In this document: piece by piece, positions 8,200-14,353 of the stretch
Numbering within the stretch: the stretch's first letter is position 1
Layout of the letters: each line of letters opens with the position of its first letter
NCBI GenBank assembly: GCA_035447605.1
Contig: DAOTHJ010000007.1
Location: 9,847-73,846, forward strand
Length of the DNA stretch: 64,000 nt
Direction: 5' to 3'
DNA from: UMGS1668 sp035447605
GTDB taxonomy: Bacteria; Bacillota; Clostridia; Oscillospirales; Ruminococcaceae
Made by a program: the position numbers and the translations under genes
The notes under the pieces: model-generated
What the model saw: only the letters and a program-made list of their open reading frames with translations
Databases searched by the model: none
Told to the model about the DNA's origin: nothing

Positions 8200-9735
8200 T
8201 CAGACAGCCGGTTCCGAAACCGCCGGTACGGCCTCTTTCCCTTCGCGGGCGGCCCGCTGCTCCCGGATCTCGGCGATCAGACTGTTTTTGTTGCGGATAT
8301 ATTTATCGGGCACGCTTTCGAGGTAGGAGACGGCGTCCGTCAGCACGCCGCTGCGGAAGAGATTGTCCGCGGTCTGCACCTGCAAAAGCTCGCTCCAGTA
8401 GCTCGCCTTGCCCACGTCGACCTTGAGGCCGAGCCCGTCGTAATCGACCGCGCCGAAGTCCATGAGGACCGAGGCCGGCCCGTTTCCGGCGTCGAAGACG
8501 ATCTCCCGCTCGCCGTAGCAGCAACGCATCAGGTCAAGCAGGATCTGTACGCTGTCCTCCCAGAATTGGTAGTAGGAGAGCCGCTGAAGCTCCAGCGGGG
8601 CGGCCGTGGCCTCCTGAACGGCGATGATGGCGGAGGTGTTTTCCGGCTTGACGTTTCCCAGAGCCGCGTCGCTCGCGCCGAGGAAATCCCGCGAGTAGGA
8701 GATGGTCCGCTCCACAAGCTCCAGTACCTGATTGCTCATGTCCGCCGCGCGGAAGGAGGAGGCGACCGCCGTATTCGGATCGCCCGCCACGCCGATGGCC
8801 TGCCCGACCTTGTTGGTCCATTCGCGGATCTTCGTCATGTCGTAGAAGAGCTTCGGGAAGGCAAGGCGCTTCTGGTGCTCCATCGCCATCGCCCAGAGCT
8901 TGTTGACGAAGATCTGGTTCGGAATGAGCCCGGTGAGGGAAGCCCTGCCGTGGTAGCTGTTTTTAACCGGTTCCCAGTTCATCCAGGCCACCGGGTAGAG
9001 CCGCAGCCCGGTTGCCGCGGGCGCGTGCACGAAGCAGTCCCGCGTGGTCCGGCAGAAATGCACGGCGCCGTCCTCCTTCCAGAGCCGGACGAGCTCGGTG
9101 CAGAGGTCGTTTTCCGCGTCGCAGTCCTCGTTCATGTATTGGGAGCGGGTATCCGGGCCGATGTTCATCCAGTCCGGGGAGCGGTTGGCCTTTGCCTCGG
9201 CGCGAACCTCCGCGGCGCTCCTGCGGCAGACGAGCAACAGGTAGGGCTGATCCTGCACCTCTTTATCGTAGGGGTTGCCGAAGAGGACCTTCGTATTGTC
9301 GAGGTTCTCCAGCCGGATCTCTCCGTCGGCGCCGCCCTTGGGCAGAAAGTGAAAATAAAAGCAGCCGTCGCCATCGACAGCGCAGTTGCGCAGCATGTCG
9401 CGGGCCAAAGTTTTGGCCTTTGTCTGTTCGATCACATGGTCGATCTCTCCGGTCAGGACATCCGAAGTAAAGGCGCCGTCGTCGGTGAGCCGCGCCGGGG
9501 TGAGGGACACGGCCACATCGTCGGACACAATGGCGGAGATAAAATACGCCACCACGCGCTTGAGAAAATTCAGCACCGGTTTTTCAAGATCCGGCGCGTT
9601 CACGCCCTTCCACTGATCCCCGATGTAAAAATCTTCGTTTTTCCGGACGTTGTCGTAGAGATCGACCGCCCGGTTGTAGCCGTCTCCGCGGAGATACTCC
9701 TCCCAGACCGTTCCGGGCGTAATCCTGTTGTTCAA
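8200..9735 (-). CDS. prophage portal protein
   Basis: This 511-aa protein begins MNNRITPGTVWEEYLRGDGY and continues with NEDFYIGDQWKGVNAPDLEKP, a pattern common in portal proteins of Firmicutes phages. An N-terminal helical wing, a DNA-tunnel region with SRDFLGASDAALGNVKPENT and a C-terminal clip/crown-like helix set follow. The portal forms the ring through which terminase pumps DNA. Length is normal and no frame break is visible. The ATG follows AAGGAGATGGTGATTTG. Confidence 0.8.
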   Translation of the reverse strand: MNNRITPGTVWEEYLRGDGYNRAVDLYDNVRKNEDFYIGDQWKGVNAPDLEKPVLNFLKRVVAYFISAIVSDDVAVSLTPARLTDDGAFTSDVLTGEIDHVIEQTKAKTLARDMLRNCAVDGDGCFYFHFLPKGGADGEIRLENLDNTKVLFGNPYDKEVQDQPYLLLVCRRSAAEVRAEAKANRSPDWMNIGPDTRSQYMNEDCDAENDLCTELVRLWKEDGAVHFCRTTRDCFVHAPAATGLRLYPVAWMNWEPVKNSYHGRASLTGLIPNQIFVNKLWAMAMEHQKRLAFPKLFYDMTKIREWTNKVGQAIGVAGDPNTAVASSFRAADMSNQVLELVERTISYSRDFLGASDAALGNVKPENTSAIIAVQEATAAPLELQRLSYYQFWEDSVQILLDLMRCCYGEREIVFDAGNGPASVLMDFGAVDYDGLGLKVDVGKASYWSELLQVQTADNLFRSGVLTDAVSYLESVPDKYIRNKNSLIAEIREQRAAREGKEAVPAVSEPAV

Positions 9736-9777
9736 ATCACCATCTCCTTCCTTGTATTTCGCCCGGGAGGGGAGGAT

Positions 9778-9948
9778 TTACTCCTCCGGTTCCGGGCAGC
9801 CGTCGTAGCCGAAGAGCGCCTCGTACTGCCTGCGCAGTTCCGGGGAGAGCGTTTCGCCATCCGCGGGAGTCTCTCCCGCGCGGTTTCCCTTCGGCCGCGA
9901 GAGCAAAATGCCGCAGAGCATGCCGAGCGCAAAACAAAGTGCTTCCGT
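9778..9948 (-). pseudogene. small membrane-protein gene with ATG-to-ACG start change
   Basis: A 56-codon frame ends at a TAA (9778-9780). It reads EALCFALGMLCGILLSRPKG, a short membrane segment, followed by an acidic tail ending GYDGCPEPEE. AAAGGAGG lies 9 bases before ACG at 9946-9948, exactly where a start is expected, but no ATG, GTG or TTG occurs there. The first ATG in frame is 9 codons in, with no ribosome site. Start loss by one T-to-C change is the simplest reading. Genes of this shape are usual between terminase and portal. ACG can start weakly, so residual expression is possible. Confidence 0.5.
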
Positions 9949-10130
9949 CGTGCACCGCCTCCTTTCCTTTCCGGAGGGAGCTGTCCCTGCCGGCCAAAAT
10001 TCAGATGGTTGGGACCGTCCCGGGGAGCTCTCCCACCGGTAGCATCAGGGTATCGCCCGGAAACGGAATGTTCTGATGGACTTTTTCCGCGCACGAAAGG
10101 CCGACGGTGAGAAAACAATCTTTCTCCGTG

Positions 10131-10390
10131 TATATAAGCCCCGGAGCAGCCTCCCGGCAGAAGTCGCGCCGGTACGGATGAGATTTTTCTGCTGCAGGTT
10201 TCCGTTTTCCGCGGATTCCGACAGGGCTATTTTTTCTCCGGACGCTTGAGTGCGCCGAGGTTATAGGCCACCTCCCGGCAGAAATCGCGCCGATGCGGAT
10301 AAACTTTTCCACCGCAGCTTTCCGTTCTGCGGATTCCGACAGGGCTATTTTTTCTCCGGGCGTTTGAGCGCGCCGAGGTTATAGGCCACC
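10131..10390. repeat. two tandem partial copies of the 3' end of the neighbouring phage gene
   Basis: The segment CTCCCGGCAGAA.TCGCGCC occurs at 10151, 10272 and 10390, so the units are 121 and 118 bases. The last copy is inside the intact gene (10345-10752) and encodes its C-terminus YRRDFCREVAYNLGAL. The middle copy still encodes PHRRDFCREVAYNLGALKRP and a stop in frame. The left copy diverges after YRRDFCREA. The units differ by several substitutions and small indels. The rest of 9952-10130 shows nothing coding that I can support. Confidence 0.85.
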
Positions 10391-10752
10391 TCCCGGCAGA
10401 AGTCGCGCCGGTACTGATAGAATTTATTTTCGCCGCACCAGCACTCGCCCATGTAGCAGTAGGGGATCTCCTCCGTCAGGGAGTCGATCACCTTGCGGAG
10501 AAGCTCGGTACGAATCCGGTCGTCCGCGATGTCGGTACCCACCGTGAGCATGGCCTGCTCCACCGCACGGATCAGGTGCTCATCGAAGGAAAGCCCCGTG
10601 CTCAAATAACGCTGCTTCCTCGTCTCGTGGCCGCGGATGACGGCGAGCGTCAGCTGCTTGAGGTCGCGCGGCAGGGGCGCTTTTTTCAGTCTCCGGCGCA
10701 GATAGGCCGGGTCCCGGTCGGAGCAGCCGGATGTTTGATAAAGAATGCTCAT
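10345..10752 (-). CDS. prophage protein downstream of terminase, unknown function
   Basis: The 135-aa product starts at MSILYQTSGCSDRDP with AAGGA 8 bases upstream; a 28-codon N-terminal extension is open but has no better start. It is basic and helical, with LKQLTLAVIRGHETRKQRYL and a cysteine-containing C-terminus (YCYMGECWCGENKFY). No family is recognised. It lies between the large terminase and portal, a place where HNH nucleases or regulators may occur, but no HNH signature is seen. Its 3' end has been duplicated twice downstream. Confidence 0.55.
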   Translation of the reverse strand: MSILYQTSGCSDRDPAYLRRRLKKAPLPRDLKQLTLAVIRGHETRKQRYLSTGLSFDEHLIRAVEQAMLTVGTDIADDRIRTELLRKVIDSLTEEIPYCYMGECWCGENKFYQYRRDFCREVAYNLGALKRPEKK

Positions 10753-10994
10753 TTTCCGTCCTTCTTCCGTCTGTTTCTTTAAATCCGCACGGTCGCTTCG
10801 GCGTGCGCGCAATATTTTTAGAGGGAACCGTTTCACAAATGCCTCTGTTTTTAAGGGGCCGCTTTTTTGAGAAGACGACGCCGCTCTTTCCGGTTTTTAC
10901 GGGGCATCGGACCTTTTCGGCAAAGACGGTTTCGCGGTTGGATATCCCGAAGCAATCAGCCCCGTGGGTCCCGTTTTTTTTCCTCAGGCGGCGG

Positions 10995-12326
10995 TTATTC
11001 CGCGTTCCCGTATCGGAGCAGCAGGTCGGCCTGTTCCTCATAGTCGTCCATGGCGGGCTTCAGATCCGGGAAAGGCCGGCCGGCGATGAAATAGCGGATG
11101 GCATCGGGCGCATGGGTGAGTTCGTGCGGTTCCGGTGCGACGTCGTTCGGGTCGTTCGGGTCGATCAGCAGCCCCGGCATCGTGCGGATCAGGTTCCGGC
11201 AGCAGGGGAAGACCTGCAGCGACGGGGCGACGTCTCCACGCTCGTCCGGCACCGGCCGCAGCCATTCCCGCAGCGCGAGCCATCCGGCGGCGCGGCCGTT
11301 TTCTGCTTTGCTCAGGAGGATGCCGCGCTCGGCAAAGAGCTCCGCCACGCTTTTACCGGTATCCTGCCGGCGGTTCCACATGTCGGGCGGCGCCATCGAG
11401 CAGTAGACCGGCTCTTTTGTATTTTGCAGAATCAGTTCCGCGGCCCGGCTGATGATAAGGCCGCTCTGGTAGATCTCCCGGTAGACGTAGGCACGCCCTT
11501 CCGGCGCCATTGCGATCCAGTAGCCGGCCAGCATATCGAGGCCGTAGTCCATCGTGAAATAGCGCCGCCACTCCGCCGGAATCGGGAAGGGCCGGCAGAC
11601 GTGCAGATCCCGCCGCCATTCCGTGAAATACTGCCCCTCGTAGATATCCCAGTCCCCATAAAGGAGGGCGCGCTGCTCCTTCTCCGGCAGATTTTTGAGC
11701 CGTTTCAGGTAGCCGGGGTCCTTTTCCATCAGAAAGCCGTTGTCCTTCGCTCCGGCCGGGATAAAAAGCCGCGTCCCGGTGCCGCAGTCGTGGACGACAT
11801 CCGGCTCGCCGATGTCGAGAAAGCGCGCCTTGACCCAATGGTGCCCGATGCCGCCCGGATTCGCGCTGGAACGGACCGATTTCGGGAAGTCGTTGGCGCC
11901 CCGGAGCCTTGAGATCAGGTAGAGGTACATCCCCTCGGTAAAATGCGTCAGCTCGTCGAAGCGGATCACGTCGTATTCGGAGGACTGATAGCGGTAGACG
12001 TCGCTTTCGTTGTCGCAGTAGCCGAAATCCACGATAGAGCCGTCCCGGAATTTCCCGGTGTGCTTTGCGGCGTTATAGCGGTAGATCTCCTGTGGATAGA
12101 GCTCCAGCGACACCCGGATCAGCGATTTTTCAAGTTCGGGGTAGGTCCGGCGCAGGATCAGCTGTTTGCTTTTCGGGTAGCGAAGGGCATAGACCAGCGC
12201 GTCCGCGAGCTGCCCCCAGCTCTTTCCGCCGCCGGCCGCCCCGCCGAAGAGCACCTCGTCCGCCTCCGCCTTCAGAAAACGCATCTGCTTCTCCGTCAGC
12301 GGAAGATCAAGGCTTCTCATTTTCAT
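10995..12326 (-). CDS. terL: prophage terminase large subunit
   Basis: The 443-aa product is the ATP-driven DNA-packaging motor and headful nuclease. Walker A is FGGAAGGGKSWG near residue 30 and the Walker B-like segment is YDVIRFDELTHF. The ATPase coupling region is followed by a nuclease domain with FTMDYGLDMLAGYWIAM and a late DAIRYF acidic site. Length is normal for the family. It overlaps the small-subunit gene by 20 bases. A 240-base stretch after its stop (10753-10994) holds nothing recognisable. Confidence 0.9.
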   Translation of the reverse strand: MKMRSLDLPLTEKQMRFLKAEADEVLFGGAAGGGKSWGQLADALVYALRYPKSKQLILRRTYPELEKSLIRVSLELYPQEIYRYNAAKHTGKFRDGSIVDFGYCDNESDVYRYQSSEYDVIRFDELTHFTEGMYLYLISRLRGANDFPKSVRSSANPGGIGHHWVKARFLDIGEPDVVHDCGTGTRLFIPAGAKDNGFLMEKDPGYLKRLKNLPEKEQRALLYGDWDIYEGQYFTEWRRDLHVCRPFPIPAEWRRYFTMDYGLDMLAGYWIAMAPEGRAYVYREIYQSGLIISRAAELILQNTKEPVYCSMAPPDMWNRRQDTGKSVAELFAERGILLSKAENGRAAGWLALREWLRPVPDERGDVAPSLQVFPCCRNLIRTMPGLLIDPNDPNDVAPEPHELTHAPDAIRYFIAGRPFPDLKPAMDDYEEQADLLLRYGNAE

Positions 12327-12528
12327 CCCCCCTGACCCGCACCTCCAGCCGGAAGCCGTCGTCTCCGGCAGCCTCCTCTTTATCGCCGATTCCGAGGCAT
12401 TTGCAGAGCAGCTCCAGCGCCTTCATCTTTTCGGATGCCTTCAGTCCGCCCTCCGTTTCCGGCGGGGAGAATGCCATCTTCGCGATCTCCCCGAGGATCG
12501 CTTTTTCCGTCGGTCTGCGTTTACCCAT
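12307..12528 (-). CDS. probable terminase small subunit, short form
   Basis: The 73-aa product starts MGKRRPTEKAILGEIAKMAF after AAGGTGA, and a GTG three codons upstream is also possible. The segment GLKASEKMKALELLCKCLGI matches the C-terminal oligomerisation part of many terminase small subunits. The usual N-terminal DNA-binding domain is missing, so the product is about half the expected size. Upstream the same frame stays open for about 35 codons to a TAG but has no start. Either the gene is N-terminally truncated or it is a natural minimal form. Confidence 0.55.
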   Translation of the reverse strand: MGKRRPTEKAILGEIAKMAFSPPETEGGLKASEKMKALELLCKCLGIGDKEEAAGDDGFRLEVRVRGDENEKP

Positions 12529-12760
12529 ATCTTTCACCTTGTGAGGAGGGGCGTCCTCCGGAACGACGGATGCCGTCGGCCTGCACCTGACCGTGAGGTC
12601 CGCCTCCGTAATGGCGGCAAAGGAACATATGTTCTATTGCGGATTTTGCAGGTATTCCTTCCTCCTCCGCTGGAAAATCGCGCACGACGGGATCCCGCTT
12701 TTCTTCTGGAATCAGAGGTGCCTCGACGTTTGCTAAATTTTTTCGGATTATTTTTTCCAA
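12521..12760 (-). CDS. small first gene of the prophage operon, unknown
   Basis: The 79-codon frame begins at TTG with GGGAGGT 6 bases before it and reads MEKIIRKNLANVEAPLIPEE. It ends 8 bases into the small-terminase gene. The first 25 codons are AT-rich, unlike the later part, which turns Gly/Arg-rich and may be read out of its ancestral frame. A LexA-box-like palindrome (12622-12635) lies within it. No family is recognised; it may be a frameshifted remnant of a longer terminase small-subunit gene. Confidence 0.35.
   Translation of the reverse strand: MEKIIRKNLANVEAPLIPEEKRDPVVRDFPAEEEGIPAKSAIEHMFLCRHYGGGPHGQVQADGIRRSGGRPSSQGERYG
12622..12635. promoter_or_regulatory. LexA/DinR-box-like palindrome 1
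   Basis: GGAACATATGTTCT matches 12 of 14 positions of the Bacillota SOS box CGAACRNRYGTTYS, including the full GAAC-N4-GTTC core. It lies inside a small prophage ORF rather than at a promoter, so function is uncertain. Confidence 0.35.
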
Positions 12761-12779
12761 AATTTTTACCTCCCGGCTC

Positions 12780-12808
12780 TTGACTATGTGAAGAAAAAAT
12801 TCTAAAAT
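12780..12808 (+). promoter_or_regulatory. possible promoter toward the XRE/ImmA genes
   Basis: TTGACT (12780-12785) and TAAAAT (12803-12808) are 17 bases apart in an AT-rich divergent control region. The XRE start is about 150 bases further on. Confidence 0.4.
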
Positions 12809-12855
12809 AGAGTCATTAAGCAGCTCGAAATTTCAAAATTCTGGTTAACAGGCAT

Positions 12856-12884
12856 AGCATAACAAGAAAAAATTCGTCAGTCAA
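12856..12884 (-). promoter_or_regulatory. probable promoter of the prophage structural operon
   Basis: Read on the minus strand, TTGACT (12879-12884) and TATGCT (12856-12861) are 17 bases apart and point at the terminase genes. They lie between the divergent XRE gene and the head operon, where a repressor would act. Confidence 0.5.
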
Positions 12885-12895
12885 TGGGAAATGAA

Positions 12896-12939
12896 GAAAA
12901 TATTCCTGATACACCAAAATGGTCGCAACGAATATTTTC
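12896..12939. repeat. 10-base inverted repeat before the XRE gene, possible operator
   Basis: GAAAATATTC (12896-12905) and GAATATTTTC (12930-12939) are exact reverse complements 24 bases apart. They lie just upstream of the XRE start and of the divergent promoter, and could be two repressor half-sites or a leader hairpin. Confidence 0.45.
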
Positions 12940-12960
12940 ACCGGAGGGCGGCAAATTAAG

Positions 12961-13293
12961 ATGAAATTACTGGAAAGAATTAAAATACTTGCGGCAGAAA
13001 AAGGCGTTTCTCTTGCAAAAATGGAGCGGGAATGCGGATTTTCAAAGAATTCCATAATGAAATGGGATAAAAGTATTCCGTCAGGGGAGAAGCTTCTCCG
13101 GGCGGCGCGGTATTTCGGCGTCTCGGCGGATTACCTGCTCGGCAACAGCAAATGCCGGGTGATGGCTGGCGAAGAGCTGCCGGATATCTATTTTCATTTT
13201 TTGAAGGGTGCAAAGGAGCTGAATCTGACCGAGGGCGATATGGAGCTCTTGCTCGATATTGCAAGCCGTTTCAAAAAGGAGGATGTCCGTTGA
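12961..13293 (+). CDS. XRE-family transcriptional repressor of the prophage
   Basis: The 110-aa product has an N-terminal Cro/C1-type helix-turn-helix: LLERIKILAAEKGVSLAKME followed by CGFSKNSIMKWDKSIPSGEK and YFGVSADYLLG. The C-terminus is a short helical part ending KEDVR. Such proteins hold phage lytic promoters shut. The start at 12961 gives the standard domain; an earlier ATG at 12919 has no ribosome site. GGAGG lies 14 bases upstream, rather far. Its stop overlaps the start of the ImmA gene, the classic repressor/protease pair. Confidence 0.85.
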   Translation: MKLLERIKILAAEKGVSLAKMERECGFSKNSIMKWDKSIPSGEKLLRAARYFGVSADYLLGNSKCRVMAGEELPDIYFHFLKGAKELNLTEGDMELLLDIASRFKKEDVR

Positions 13294-13886
13294 GCTTTAT
13301 GGACAAAGCGGAGCTGTACCGCCTTGTGGATGAGCGGCGGGCGGCCCTTTCCATCAGCGGCCCGGCGGATCCTTATCAGCTGGCGCGGCGCCTCGGCATC
13401 GCGGTCTCCTGCTATGCGTTCGAGTCCCGGTGCCTCTCTGGCTTTCTGATGCGGGGCGAAACCCATTCGGAGATCGTCCTTAACGCCTCAGGCAGCCCGG
13501 AGAGCCGCCGCTTTACGGCCGCACACGAACTGATCCATTATCTTTTACACGGCGGCAGGCAATTTCTCTGCGGAAATACCGGCCTTGCGGAGGGGAACGT
13601 CGGCGCTCTGGAGTGGCAGGCGAATCAGGGCGCCGCGGAACTCTTGATGCCGTACCGCGTTTTTCTTCCTTTCATAAAGAACATACGTTCTATTTTGCTT
13701 GCGGATGAAGGACGCGCCTTCCGCCTGATCGCGAAGGAATTTTCCGTCAGCCTGTCCACGGCGCAGCTGCGTCTGCGCGATCTTGAGCCGGAGTTTGAGC
13801 AGTACTGCGCCGGGGTGCCGCTGGAGGAGCTGCAAATCGTCGCCGCCTCCAAAATGAAGACGATCCACGGCTCAATCGACGTCTGA
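13290..13886 (+). CDS. ImmA/IrrE-family metallo-endopeptidase
   Basis: The 198-aa product has the zinc protease motif in FTAAHELIHYLLHG (HExxH) and a downstream QANQGAAELLMP segment with a glutamine/asparagine in place of the usual E-x-N. This is the domain that in ICEBs1-like elements cleaves the XRE repressor after DNA damage. The TTG start (13290-13292) overlaps the repressor stop and lies 7 bases after AAAGGAGG; an ATG three codons later is less well spaced. Its target is inferred to be the upstream XRE protein. A second SOS-box-like palindrome lies within its coding region. Confidence 0.85.
   Translation: MSFMDKAELYRLVDERRAALSISGPADPYQLARRLGIAVSCYAFESRCLSGFLMRGETHSEIVLNASGSPESRRFTAAHELIHYLLHGGRQFLCGNTGLAEGNVGALEWQANQGAAELLMPYRVFLPFIKNIRSILLADEGRAFRLIAKEFSVSLSTAQLRLRDLEPEFEQYCAGVPLEELQIVAASKMKTIHGSIDV
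13678..13691. promoter_or_regulatory. LexA/DinR-box-like palindrome 2
   Basis: AGAACATACGTTCT has the GAAC-N4-GTTC core and 12 of 14 consensus positions. It lies inside the ImmA gene. The bases after it (TATTTTGC..GCGGAT) resemble those after palindrome 1 (TATTGCGGAT). Confidence 0.3.
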
Positions 13887-14078
13887 ACCCGGCTGTTTTG
13901 TCCGAAAGCAGGCGGATGGAATCTTCCTTTCGACCGTCATTCTGCTCTTCCCAAATGGCTGATTCTGATGATGGTCTCAAAACCTTCTATGGCTGTCCCA
14001 TGGCCGGATGCTCGGTTCCAGTCCTCGTCTCTTTGCGGAATTTTGGTTTCCATGCCGCATCTGCTTCCGGTCCTTGGG

Positions 14079-14115
14079 CAAAAAAAGAACCGGGCAGGCG
14101 GGATGCCTGCCCGGA
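14079..14115 (-). terminator. duplicate intrinsic terminator, distal copy
   Basis: CCGGGCAGGC (14090-14099) pairs with GCCTGCCCGG (14105-14114). On the minus strand the hairpin is followed by TTCTTTTTTT. It repeats the ftsH terminator 217 bases away. Confidence 0.7.
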
Positions 14116-14297
14116 TATGTTTGCGGGAGATTGAGGCCGGGATTTGGATTTTTCGTTCTTCGGCAGATAGTCTTTCTTTGGACAGTTGCCATGTGTTTAA
14201 AAGCCGCATGGTTCCTGCGGCAAAGAACAGTTTTACCGCGCATCGGCACCGACGGGCCGCTTTTGAATCGTCCGGGGCGGCGCATGGCTTTCTTGGG

Positions 14298-14346
14298 CAA
14301 AAAAAGAACCGGGCAGGCGGGGATGTCGCCTGTCCGGTTCGCAGTT
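14298..14346. terminator. ftsH terminator
   Basis: GAACCGGGCAGGCG (14306-14319) pairs with CGCCTGTCCGGTTC (14327-14340), with one wobble or mismatch. A long T run follows on the minus strand and TTTTTT on the plus strand, so it works both ways. It lies 8 bases after the ftsH stop. Confidence 0.85.
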
Positions 14347-14353
14347 TTTTGGC

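Larger units (their letters stand above)
13887..14353. other. 467-base gap between ImmA gene and ftsH
   Basis: No ORF with a ribosome site or recognisable product is seen. It holds two similar terminator hairpins (listed separately) on an imperfect direct repeat. It may contain one edge of the prophage remnant. Confidence 0.6.

Noticed and set aside
7837..10110. A 757-codon plus-strand frame across the phage head region
   Set aside because: It is a shadow of the portal and scaffold-like genes on the other strand; GC-rich codons leave antisense frames open. It has no ribosome site and no known domain.
9732..10118. Two overlapping minus-strand frames (128 and 86 codons) before the portal gene
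   Set aside because: Another frame of the same DNA gives a plausible small membrane protein with a well-placed Shine-Dalgarno site, so these are likely shadows.
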